Shown here: piece by piece, positions 1-7,355 of the stretch
Position numbering within the stretch: position 1 is the stretch's first letter
Layout of the letters: each line of letters opens with the position of its first letter
Assembly: GCA_023423835.1 (NCBI GenBank)
Contig: JAFAEW010000010.1
Location: 1 to 20,545, forward strand
Direction of reading: 5' to 3'
DNA: 20,545 nt
Source: Bacteroidota bacterium
GTDB lineage: Bacteria > Bacteroidota > Bacteroidia > Chitinophagales > Chitinophagaceae
Position numbers and translations under genes: made by a program
The notes under the pieces: model-generated
The model's database searches: none
What the model saw: only the letters and a program-made list of their open reading frames with translations
Told to the model about the DNA's origin: nothing

Positions 1-491
1 TGCTGATACACATCCTGTGTGGTTCCGTCAATTGAAATGATAAGCCGGTCTAATCCGCTTTCAACCGTGCGCTTTGCCTTTTCCTCGGTCAGAAAATGGG
101 CGTTTGTTGAAGTGGCGGTATAGATTCCTTTTTCATGGGCATAAGCCACCATATCGAGAAAGTTGGGATTGAGATACGGTTCTCCCTGAAAATAAAAAAT
201 CAGATAGAGCAGTTCCTTGTGAATCTCGTCGATGGTTTGCGTAAAAAAATCCTTTTTCAACATCCCGGTCGGGCGGGAAAACTGGCGCAATCCACTCGGA
301 CATTCGGGACATCGCAGATTACAGGAAGTAGTAGGTTCAAATGAAATCGAAATCGGATATCCCCATTGTACCGGCTTTCCCGTCAGCTTGCTCAGTTGAT
401 AACTCACGAAAACCTTTGAAGCATTCAGCACCCTTCGAAAAGTAAGTTTACTAATAAGGTTTACAGAGTCATTCCAGTTAAAATACGCCAT
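1..491 (-). CDS. Radical SAM domain protein (5' part; 3' end outside window)
   Basis: Reading left from an ATG at 491, an open frame of 163 codons runs to the window edge without a stop, so the C-terminal part is missing. The radical SAM cluster motif CNLRCPEC is present, with Cys57, Cys61 and Cys64 placed to bind the [4Fe-4S] cluster that cleaves S-adenosylmethionine. It is preceded by a strand (ISISFEPTT) and followed by FQGEPYLNP and LIISIDGTTQ, which match the glycine-rich and substrate strands of radical SAM/SPASM enzymes. A C-terminal SPASM domain is likely from family resemblance but cannot be seen. The substrate is unknown. The start is chosen because no Met close downstream preserves the N-terminal region, and because a TAATTTTG promoter element lies 5 nt upstream. 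It diverges from the M1 peptidase gene. Confidence 0.85.
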   Translation of the reverse strand, partial: MAYFNWNDSVNLISKLTFRRVLNASKVFVSYQLSKLTGKPVQWGYPISISFEPTTSCNLRCPECPSGLRQFSRPTGMLKKDFFTQTIDEIHKELLYLIFYFQGEPYLNPNFLDMVAYAHEKGIYTATSTNAHFLTEEKAKRTVESGLDRLIISIDGTTQDVYQ

Positions 492-496
492 ATGTG

Positions 497-504
497 CAAA
501 ATTA
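497..504 (-). promoter_or_regulatory. Bacteroidota -7 promoter element TAATTTTG
   Basis: Exact match to TAnnTTTG on the minus strand, ending 5 nt before the ATG of the radical SAM gene at 491. No good -33 TTTG was found at the usual 17-23 nt spacing. If used, transcription would start at or within a few bases of the start codon. Confidence 0.45.
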
Positions 505-594
505 AGGGTATTCAACTATCACGCCCAGCGCAGGCTTGAAAGCAGTAACATTTAAATTGTTGATGAATTTTAGCAGATTCTTTTGATATTTACT

Positions 595-602
595 TAAATT
601 TA
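595..602 (+). promoter_or_regulatory. Candidate -7 element TAAATTTA before the M1 peptidase
   Basis: One mismatch from TAnnTTTG, followed by AAGG and the ATG at 607. The same layout (TAAATTTG, AAGG, ATG) occurs at the amidase gene at 3298. The -33 box is not evident. AAGG could alternatively be a weak ribosome-binding site set too close to the ATG. Confidence 0.3.
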
Positions 603-606
603 AAGG

Positions 607-2520
607 ATGAGATTTTTATTTATACTGACCTTCATTTTTGCATGCGGCTCGTTATCTGCGCAAAGATCTTCTTCCGTTCAAAAACTGGAAAAAGAGGCGT
701 ATGCAAAATCATTGAAAGGAGCCTCCGTGGCAAGCGACAATTTCACGGTGTATTACAATCGTTGTGTTTGGAACATCAATCCCTCCGTTTTATACATTTC
801 GGGAGAGGTAACTTCGTATATCCGGTTTACCGAACCTGCGAGTTCTATTACACTTGACCTCTCTTCTGCCTTAACGGTTGACAGTATTAAAATGCAAAAT
901 GAGAAGCTTGGCTTTTCCCGCCCGGGGGATGCATTGGTAATTCAATTGCCAAAGGAATATAACCGGGGAAAGCAGGATTCGGTGTCGATTTACTACCGCG
1001 GCGTTCCCGTTGGAAGCGGCTTCGGTTCCTTTGTAAAATCAACCCACAATTCAACGCCGGTAATATGGACGTTGAGTGAACCTTTCGGAGCAAAAGACTG
1101 GTGGCCCTGTCGCAACGGACTTGATGATAAGGTTGACAGCATCGACATTTTCGTGAAGCATCCGTCTGCTTATAAAACATCCTCAAATGGAAAACCTATA
1201 AGTGAAACCGTTTCGGGAACCGATGTTATTTCACATTACAGCCATCGTTATCCGGTTGCTTCTTATCTTGTTGCAATAGCCGTTACCAACTTTTCGGTAT
1301 TCAAAGAAATCGTGCAAATCAAAAAGGATACGCTTCCCGTAATAAGCTATGTTTATCCGGAAAGCGAAAGTTATTTCCGGCAAAATTTATTCAACACGCT
1401 AAATGCGCTTTCGCTTTACAGCAAGGTTTTTATTCCGTACCCTTTCATAAAAGAAAAGTATGGCCAGACTCAGTTTGGATGGGGTGGCGGAATGGAACAT
1501 CAGACCAACTCCTTCATCACTTCGGCCGATCAAAGTCTCGTGACACATGAACTTGCCCATCAATGGTTTGGCGATAAGGTTACCTGTAAAAGCTGGGAGG
1601 ATGTATGGCTGAATGAAGGCTTCGCCACCTATTGCGCCGATATCCTCTACAACGAACGCTACAACAGAAAAGCTTATTCTGCCAACGTTCAGCAAATTTT
1701 AAGTTCTGTCGTTTCTTCAAAGGGCGGTAGCGTAAAGGTTTCAGACACTACCAATGTGAACCGCATTTTCGATACGAGGCTGAGTTATAACAAAGGCGCA
1801 TTTCTGGTAAGAATGCTGCGTTTTACGCTCGGTGATACTGCCTTCTTCAAAGGCATCGCGAATTATTTAACCGATCCGCTGCTCGCCTATAATTTTGGCA
1901 CAACCGATGATCTCAAAAGAAATTTGGAAGCAAGCTCGAAGAGCGATCTTACTTACTTTTTCGATCAATGGTATGCGGGAGAAGGTTATCCCTCCTTCAC
2001 CGTTTCATGGAGCCAGGATGATTTTAATAACGCAACACTTTTGATTCATCAGACTACTTCACATCCTTCCGTTTCCTTTTTTAAGGTGAAGCTTCCGATT
2101 ACTTTCAGAAGCGGTAATAAAGAAAAAACGGTTGTACTTGATTACACGCAAAATGATCAAACTTTCGTTATCCCGGTTGGTTTTTCTGCTTCCGATCTTT
2201 TGATTGACAAAGACAAATTTCTCATCAGCAAACGAAACAGGGTTATAAAAACTTCCGTCCGGAAAACGCCCGAAATTGCTGTCTTTCCAAATCCGTTTCA
2301 GGATCAGATAAACGTACGGCTGAATGAAAGCGGAAAAAACCTGTTGCTCCAGTTGTTCAGCAATTCAGGACAGCCAATTACGTCCCAAAAATTTTCTGAA
2401 TTTTCCGCCGGTCAAAATTACAGTCTGAAAATTCCCGCAGGGCTTTCCGGTGGTTATTACCGATTGCAGATTATGACCGATAACAAAAATACAAAGACCA
2501 TAATTATGGTCAGAGAATGA
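607..2520 (+). CDS. Secreted M1 family zinc metallopeptidase with T9SS sorting tail
   Basis: A 637-residue aminopeptidase-like enzyme of the M1 (gluzincin) family. An N-terminal signal peptide (residues 1 to about 19, ending LSAQ) directs Sec export. The zinc site is HELAH (His314, Glu315, His318) with the third ligand Glu337 in NEGFATY, and Tyr394 in SYNKGAF is the likely catalytic tyrosine. The substrate-recognition motif reads GGMEH (294-298) where classical M1 enzymes have GxMEN. The last ~85 residues (from about 553) form a type IX secretion sorting domain, with FPNPF at 560-564, a glycine/tyrosine-rich strand (GGYYRLQI) and a final basic stretch; the protein is probably exported through T9SS to the surface or medium. 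The large helical C-terminal domain of ERAP-like M1 enzymes is absent. Substrate preference cannot be read from the sequence. The start is fixed by the signal peptide. Confidence 0.93.
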   Translation: MRFLFILTFIFACGSLSAQRSSSVQKLEKEAYAKSLKGASVASDNFTVYYNRCVWNINPSVLYISGEVTSYIRFTEPASSITLDLSSALTVDSIKMQNEKLGFSRPGDALVIQLPKEYNRGKQDSVSIYYRGVPVGSGFGSFVKSTHNSTPVIWTLSEPFGAKDWWPCRNGLDDKVDSIDIFVKHPSAYKTSSNGKPISETVSGTDVISHYSHRYPVASYLVAIAVTNFSVFKEIVQIKKDTLPVISYVYPESESYFRQNLFNTLNALSLYSKVFIPYPFIKEKYGQTQFGWGGGMEHQTNSFITSADQSLVTHELAHQWFGDKVTCKSWEDVWLNEGFATYCADILYNERYNRKAYSANVQQILSSVVSSKGGSVKVSDTTNVNRIFDTRLSYNKGAFLVRMLRFTLGDTAFFKGIANYLTDPLLAYNFGTTDDLKRNLEASSKSDLTYFFDQWYAGEGYPSFTVSWSQDDFNNATLLIHQTTSHPSVSFFKVKLPITFRSGNKEKTVVLDYTQNDQTFVIPVGFSASDLLIDKDKFLISKRNRVIKTSVRKTPEIAVFPNPFQDQINVRLNESGKNLLLQLFSNSGQPITSQKFSEFSAGQNYSLKIPAGLSGGYYRLQIMTDNKNTKTIIMVRE

Positions 2521-2528
2521 TCGCATTT

Positions 2529-2536
2529 TATAATTG
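2529..2536 (+). promoter_or_regulatory. Weak -7-like element before kdsB
   Basis: TATAATTG is one mismatch from TAnnTTTG, 14 nt before the kdsB ATG and just after the peptidase stop. A purine run (GAAAGAGAGAGAG, 2536-2548) follows and could assist ribosome binding. kdsB may instead be read through from the peptidase gene, as only 30 nt separate them. Confidence 0.25.
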
Positions 2537-2550
2537 AAAGAGAGAGAGCT

Positions 2551-3279
2551 ATGAAGAAAATCGCAGTGATTCCTGCACGATATGCATCTACCCGTTTCCC
2601 GGCAAAATTAATGCAGCCGCTCGGGCCTTATCCGGTAATCATTCACACCCTTAAAAATACGATTGCTACGGAGCTGTTTGATGAGGTGATGGTGGCTACC
2701 GACAGCCAATTAATTTTTGATGAGGTTAAGAAGCATGGTGGAAATGTGGTGATGAGTAAAAAGCAACATGAAAGCGGAAGTGACCGGATAGCCGAAGCGA
2801 TTGAAGACAGGGATGTTGACCTCGTTATTAATGTTCAGGGCGATGAACCGTTTGTGAAACGCGAACCTTTGGAAAAACTCCTTCAGGTTTTTCAAGGAGA
2901 GGAAGGAGCTAAGGTAATGGTAGCGAGTTTAATGCAACATTTATCCAATCCGGAGGCTGTAAAGGATCCAAATTATGTGAAGGTGGTGGTAGATAAGAAT
3001 AATTTTTCGCTGCTCTTCAGCCGTAGTGTGATCCCGTATCCGCGAAGTGAAGAGAAGAAGATAAAATATTACGAACACATCGGTGTTTACGCATTTAGAA
3101 AACAGGCATTGCTCAATTTCACCAACTGGCCGATTACGCCGCTGGAAGCGGCTGAAAAAATCGAATGTCTGCGTTATCTCGAATATGGCATTCGATTGAA
3201 GATGGTGGAAGTGGATTACATGGGTGTGGAAATCGATACGCCGGCAGATCTCGAAAAAGCCGCTGCGTATTTAGCCTGA
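2551..3279 (+). CDS. kdsB: 3-deoxy-manno-octulosonate cytidylyltransferase (CMP-Kdo synthetase)
   Basis: KdsB couples CTP and Kdo to make CMP-Kdo, the activated sugar that joins lipid A to the lipopolysaccharide core; it is a cytoplasmic enzyme. The 242-residue length is typical. Family hallmarks are the N-terminal nucleotide-binding loop IPARYASTRFPAK, the metal/substrate motif NVQGDEPF, YYEHIGVYAFR, and the C-terminal EKIECLRYLE followed by VEIDTPADL. The ATG at 2551 gives the correct N terminus (MKKIAVIPAR). It lies 30 nt after the M1 peptidase and 18 nt before the amidase gene. No other lipopolysaccharide genes are next to it here. Confidence 0.96.
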   Translation: MKKIAVIPARYASTRFPAKLMQPLGPYPVIIHTLKNTIATELFDEVMVATDSQLIFDEVKKHGGNVVMSKKQHESGSDRIAEAIEDRDVDLVINVQGDEPFVKREPLEKLLQVFQGEEGAKVMVASLMQHLSNPEAVKDPNYVKVVVDKNNFSLLFSRSVIPYPRSEEKKIKYYEHIGVYAFRKQALLNFTNWPITPLEAAEKIECLRYLEYGIRLKMVEVDYMGVEIDTPADLEKAAAYLA

Positions 3280-3285
3280 TTTGTA

Positions 3286-3293
3286 TAAATTTG
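3286..3293 (+). promoter_or_regulatory. -7 element TAAATTTG before the amidase gene
   Basis: Exact TAnnTTTG match in the 18-nt kdsB/amidase gap, followed by AAGG and the ATG at 3298. No clear -33 box. If active it separates transcription of the amidase-nagA pair from kdsB and would give an almost leaderless mRNA. Confidence 0.4.
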
Positions 3294-3297
3294 AAGG

Positions 3298-4134
3298 ATG
3301 TCAGCACTTTCGGTTTCATTGATTCAAACACATCTTTTTTGGGAGGATAAGGCGGCTAACCTTGGGATGCTGGAAAGCAAAATCTTGTCCATTCCGAAAA
3401 CCGACATTGTTATTCTTCCGGAGATGTTTTCAACCGGATTCAGCATGCATCCTGCTTCACTTGCCGAAGATATGCAAGGCCCAACGATGAAATGGATGGC
3501 AGAAACGGCCAGAAAAAAACGCATCATCCTCACCGGAAGCATTATTGCGGGAGAAAATGGAAAGTACTTCAACCGTTTGATATGGATGCTTCCCAACGGA
3601 CAATACGGATTTTACGACAAGCGGCATTTGTTTGCTTATGCAGGAGAAGACAACCATTATTCCAAAGGAAATAAAAGGTTGATCGCATCCGTAAAAGGAT
3701 GGAAGATCAACCTGCAGGTTTGTTATGATCTGCGCTTCCCCGTCTGGGCAAGGCAATCGAAAAATGCAGAGACGGCGGAAACGTTGGAATACGACCTGCT
3801 GATCTATGTTGCAAACTGGCCGGAAAAAAGAAAGCACGCCTGGAAAACCTTACTGCAGGCAAGGGCGATAGAAAACCAGAGTTATGTAATTGGCGTAAAC
3901 CGTGTGGGTAAAGATGCCAACAACAACATTTACAGCGGTGATTCAATGGTGTGCAACGCACTTGGAGAAGTACTGTTTACAAAGCAGGATGAAGAGGCGA
4001 TCTTCACAACTGTTCTGGATAAGAATCATCTTGCCGATGTTCGCAGCCATTTTCCCTTTTGGAAGGATTCCGACGATTTTTCCATCATTGACAATGTTAA
4101 CACAACAAACGATGAGCGAAACTATTTGTTATAA
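3298..4134 (+). CDS. Nitrilase-superfamily omega-amidase (YafV/Nit2-like)
   Basis: A cytoplasmic carbon-nitrogen hydrolase of 278 residues. The Glu-Lys-Cys catalytic triad is visible: Glu42 in ILPEMFSTGF, Lys108 in FYDKRHLF and the nucleophile Cys142 in QVCYDLRFPVWAR. The STGF and DKRHLF contexts are those of the YafV/Nit2 branch, whose known members hydrolyse the omega-amides 2-oxoglutaramate and 2-oxosuccinamate; substrate assignment is by family only. The first beta strand (ALSVSLIQTHLFWE) begins at residue 3, so the ATG at 3298 is the only plausible start. The 3' end overlaps nagA by 23 nt, which suggests coupled translation. Confidence 0.88.
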   Translation: MSALSVSLIQTHLFWEDKAANLGMLESKILSIPKTDIVILPEMFSTGFSMHPASLAEDMQGPTMKWMAETARKKRIILTGSIIAGENGKYFNRLIWMLPNGQYGFYDKRHLFAYAGEDNHYSKGNKRLIASVKGWKINLQVCYDLRFPVWARQSKNAETAETLEYDLLIYVANWPEKRKHAWKTLLQARAIENQSYVIGVNRVGKDANNNIYSGDSMVCNALGEVLFTKQDEEAIFTTVLDKNHLADVRSHFPFWKDSDDFSIIDNVNTTNDERNYLL

Positions 4135-5209
4135 AGCAAGGCGCGTATTTACCGGAACGGAAATGGTTTTCGACCATGTTATTATTACCCGCAACAACCG
4201 GATAGAATCGATCTTGCCGGCTTCAGAATTTGATGAATACTGTATCAACTTTGACGATGGGTTGCTGGCTCCCGCTTTCATTGACCTGCAGATTTATGGA
4301 GCATCAGGCAGATTGCTGGCAGTTTACCCGGATGCTGAAACCGTAGCGGCCATCGTAAAATATTGTGAGGAAGGAGGCGCTGCCTATTGCCTTCCAACCG
4401 TTGCTACAAATACATACGAAGTTATTTTCAATTGTATAGATGCGGTGCGGAGTTACTGGAACAACGACGGCAAAGGGGTATTGGGATTACATGTTGAAGG
4501 TCCCTGGATCAATCCGGAAAAAAGAGGAGCTCACAGATCGGACTGGATTTTTTCTCCCACGCTCAGCCAGGCAAAAGAATTATTGGAATACGGCAAGGGC
4601 GTGATAAAAATGATCACAGTGGCTCCTGAGGTTGTTGATCCTGAAGTAATCGATCTTATTCATTCCTACGATATTGTCCTTTCCGCCGGACATACCAATG
4701 CCACCTTCGAAGAGGCCAATGCGTATTTTGAAAATAAGATAACGACTGCCACCCATTTGTTTAATGCAATGCCCCCCATTCATCATCGCAAACCCGGAAT
4801 TGCTGCTGCCGTTCTCAATCATGCAACCGTTTACTGCAGCATTGTTCCCGATGGTCATCATGTTGATTTCAATATGATCAAGCTGGCGGAAAAATTAATG
4901 CCGGATCGTCTGTTTGCAATTACGGATGCGGTTACCGAAACAACGGAAGGATATTATAAACACCAGTTTGATGGCGATAAATACGTTTCAAACGGAATAT
5001 TGAGCGGATCAGCTTTAACGATGCACAAATGCTTTACCAATTTTGTAAACAACTGCGATATTCCCCTGGAAGACGCGTTGAAAATGTGCAGCCTTATCCC
5101 CGCGAAGGTCATTGGCAAAGACAACGAGCTTGGATACATCAGAGAAGGCTATGCTGTAAATTTTATTGCGATGGATGAGCAGCTCCGGCTTATTGATCTT
5201 ATTCGCTAA
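4112..5209 (+). CDS. nagA: N-acetylglucosamine-6-phosphate deacetylase
   Basis: NagA removes the acetyl group from GlcNAc-6-phosphate, giving glucosamine-6-phosphate and acetate in aminosugar and cell-wall recycling. From ATG 4112 the protein is 365 residues, close to the family norm. Amidohydrolase motifs: HVEGPW with metal ligand Glu129, SAGHTNAT (His194), THLFNAM (His215) and catalytic Asp272 in ITDAV. At the usual HxH site the sequence reads DLQIYG (Gln60, Tyr62), so the second metal site is lost. E. coli NagA likewise has Gln/Asn there and works with one metal. An open frame extends upstream to 3902 but that part lies inside the amidase gene in another frame; ATG 4094 is a possible but less likely start. 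No nagB is adjacent. Confidence 0.92.
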   Translation: MSETICYKARRVFTGTEMVFDHVIITRNNRIESILPASEFDEYCINFDDGLLAPAFIDLQIYGASGRLLAVYPDAETVAAIVKYCEEGGAAYCLPTVATNTYEVIFNCIDAVRSYWNNDGKGVLGLHVEGPWINPEKRGAHRSDWIFSPTLSQAKELLEYGKGVIKMITVAPEVVDPEVIDLIHSYDIVLSAGHTNATFEEANAYFENKITTATHLFNAMPPIHHRKPGIAAAVLNHATVYCSIVPDGHHVDFNMIKLAEKLMPDRLFAITDAVTETTEGYYKHQFDGDKYVSNGILSGSALTMHKCFTNFVNNCDIPLEDALKMCSLIPAKVIGKDNELGYIREGYAVNFIAMDEQLRLIDLIR

Positions 5210-5706
5210 ATCAAAGGTTTACTCACATTTTCGCCCCGTTCGGTAGTCTGATTTTGTTTCATCGTTTGCGGTAAAATAATCGACGGGATAGAACCGGCAG
5301 CAAAATTTATCACGACAACGCCAACAGCCACAATAAAGGTAATACTGTCGAGGCTGTCTGGCTTTCCATGAACAATTTCACCGGCGCCTTTCTGATAGAT
5401 CTCAGGAACCATAAAAAATGTCAGGATAAGCGTAATAATAAATGCAACCACGATTGCCATAACTGTAATAACATGACCGCTCGTGATCAATGTTCTCGTT
5501 GTGCTGTTTCCACCGTATCTGCCATTTAAGGAAAGAAGCGAGGATGCGATCACAACCATAAAAAATGCACTTCCCAGGTACAACAACCAGACTTCTTTAA
5601 ACTCGGTGGTGCGCAAAAAGAAGAACATCGGAATACAATAGACTATTGCCGCTATAAGTGCCCACTTTATGTAAAACGGCATGTCTCCCTTATTTATGAT
5701 TTTCAT
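5206..5706 (-). CDS. Small integral membrane protein, four predicted helices, function unknown
   Basis: Not recognised. From ATG 5706 the protein has 166 residues with hydrophobic segments at about 14-31, 40-60, 74-100 and 122-143, and a polar C-terminal tail (about 150-166). A loop rich in Gly, Asn and Thr (RYGGNSTT) separates the second and third helices. The start at 5706 is preferred over 5742 because GGAG lies 6 nt upstream and the extra 12 residues add nothing recognisable; this is one of the clearer Shine-Dalgarno sequences in the window. The stop codon overlaps that of nagA by 4 nt, tail to tail. A 123-nt gap from the S41 gene upstream leaves room for its own promoter, but I see no good TAnnTTTG match. 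Confidence 0.7.
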   Translation of the reverse strand: MKIINKGDMPFYIKWALIAAIVYCIPMFFFLRTTEFKEVWLLYLGSAFFMVVIASSLLSLNGRYGGNSTTRTLITSGHVITVMAIVVAFIITLILTFFMVPEIYQKGAGEIVHGKPDSLDSITFIVAVGVVVINFAAGSIPSIILPQTMKQNQTTERGENVSKPLI

Positions 5707-5829
5707 AGTAACTCCTTTTTCTAAGCGGATCAAAAAAATCATTCCACCCGCAAACCGTCCAATTCATGAGTTTAATTGAGACACTGTTGAAAAACTGTGC
5801 AAGAATTTTCACACTGCGCTAATTGAAAA

Positions 5830-7338
5830 TTATCTGATCGGCTTCTTTTCTTCAATCAGGGTTTCAACGGCTTTCAACTTCGGGTCAAACCGTTCTTTGA
5901 TGCTGATGGACGAAGGTGGAGTTGAAATATCGGGGAAAGTGCCGCGTCCGGTTTTGATATTATCCTTGTCGAAAACGATGCGGTATAACGGTAGTGTTAT
6001 CTGAAGCCGGCTATTTGGTAAGATGATAGCGGGAAGATAAACCGCGGAAGTACCATAGCTTCCGCCGCCGGTTTCTTCTCCTACAACCGTCACATTCTCC
6101 TGACCCTTTAGAAATCCGGATATCATGGATGCAGAAGAAAATGTAAAACCGCCCTGTAGCAGATAAATATTACCGTTAAAATGCAACCGCTTATAAGGCT
6201 TATGCACGTTGTTTTCCAGGGCTGTATAATGGTATTTGCCGTCGCTCTTTTTCCTGGTTGTAAAAAACATGGCCAGCCTATACATCAGATCGGGCTTAAT
6301 ATATTTACTGTAGGGAAGACTCCTGTTGACAGCCGCAACGGTATCGGCGAGCCGGAAGGGATGATCAATCAGGTAACGCAACAGTTTTCCGCTAACGGTA
6401 ATGCTGCCACCACTGTTTTCGCGAAGGTCAATAATCAGATTTTGGATGCTGTCTCTTTTCAACTGCTTAAAACTGGTTGAAAAAAAGGAACGAAGCCTTC
6501 CACCCGAAAAACTTGAGATCCGCATGTAGGCGGTGTTTTTCGCTGTGTCGGAAATAAAATTCCGTTTGTTCAGCAACCGTAGTTTTCTTTTTTCTTTTTC
6601 CGACAACTGATCGATTTCAGCCCTCCTTTTTTTTCTTCCCGATGAATCTTTTACCGGATCATACACGGGAACACGGACACTTCTCTCCAATCCTAAAGAA
6701 TCTTTATAGCCGATGTCGAAGGAATCTTTCACGGGAAAGGCAAAACTGTAATAAAGAGGAAAATTGAAGGATAAAGCCTGGTTCTTAAAATTATCGGCAT
6801 ACCCATCGGTACTGATAAACTGAAAGATTGAGTCGATGACATATTTGTTTGCTCCTCCGTCGATAGAGGTGACTACGGTGCCGGTGGTTAACACGCTGTC
6901 TTTATTCAGATTTAAGATTACCACCAGACTGTCATCCCAGGTTTTTAAATAAAGTGGAAATCTTTTCAACCGGCTATTAAACAAATAATACAACCGGCCT
7001 TCAGAGCTTTGAACAGAAGTATGACCGTCCCTGATCTTTGTGATATACCAGGAAACCTTGTTTTTAAATGCGGGTTCGGAAAGCGAGTCATTGAGCGATG
7101 AAAACACCTCATAATAAAAGCCGTCGAGGCTATCCTTTGTGCTGTACCAATAAAGACTCGGATGATTTGCCTCCAACACTGTTTTCAACACTGAAAAATC
7201 TTCCTTCAGTTGCTGAGGTGAAAACTTTTTATTGGGTGAATAATCAAGATTTTTGGTGGCCGCGCAACTGCAAAACAACAGTACCGGAAGAATTAGAATT
7301 CCCGGTTTTTTTATCCAATCCAATGCTGTTGCTTTCAT
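5830..7338 (-). CDS. S41 family peptidase, probable lipoprotein
   Basis: A 502-residue serine protease of the C-terminal-processing/tricorn class. The N terminus is a lipoprotein-like signal (hydrophobic 12-22, then FCSC with Cys25 as likely lipidated residue), suggesting a periplasmic, membrane-anchored enzyme. DGHT (His106) matches the conserved His motif of tricorn-type S41 enzymes. LIIDLRENSGG (301-311) and GGFTFSSAS (396-404, nucleophile probably Ser402) followed by VVGEETGGG (418-426, Glu421/Glu422) complete the active-site pattern. A PDZ-like region may occupy about 120-230 but is weak. A strongly charged Lys/Arg/Glu segment at about 230-260 interrupts the family pattern. The start at 7338 is chosen over 7383 because it begins the signal peptide, avoids overlap with thiL, and has GGGG at a suitable distance. 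It follows thiL by 17 nt. Confidence 0.85.
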   Translation of the reverse strand: MKATALDWIKKPGILILPVLLFCSCAATKNLDYSPNKKFSPQQLKEDFSVLKTVLEANHPSLYWYSTKDSLDGFYYEVFSSLNDSLSEPAFKNKVSWYITKIRDGHTSVQSSEGRLYYLFNSRLKRFPLYLKTWDDSLVVILNLNKDSVLTTGTVVTSIDGGANKYVIDSIFQFISTDGYADNFKNQALSFNFPLYYSFAFPVKDSFDIGYKDSLGLERSVRVPVYDPVKDSSGRKKRRAEIDQLSEKEKRKLRLLNKRNFISDTAKNTAYMRISSFSGGRLRSFFSTSFKQLKRDSIQNLIIDLRENSGGSITVSGKLLRYLIDHPFRLADTVAAVNRSLPYSKYIKPDLMYRLAMFFTTRKKSDGKYHYTALENNVHKPYKRLHFNGNIYLLQGGFTFSSASMISGFLKGQENVTVVGEETGGGSYGTSAVYLPAIILPNSRLQITLPLYRIVFDKDNIKTGRGTFPDISTPPSSISIKERFDPKLKAVETLIEEKKPIR

Positions 7339-7355
7339 ATCGCCCCTAAAAATTG

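Noticed and set aside
3457..3837. 126-codon open frame antisense to the amidase gene
   Set aside because: Overlaps the catalytic core of the amidase; composition and lack of motifs indicate a shadow.
3902..4111. Long N-terminal extension of NagA
   Set aside because: It lies inside the amidase gene in another frame; NagA homology starts around the ATG at 4112.
5743..5829. Imperfect inverted repeat TGAAAA / TTTTCA in the gap between the membrane-protein and S41 genes
   Set aside because: Short, AT-rich and without a T-run in the needed direction; insufficient for a terminator call.
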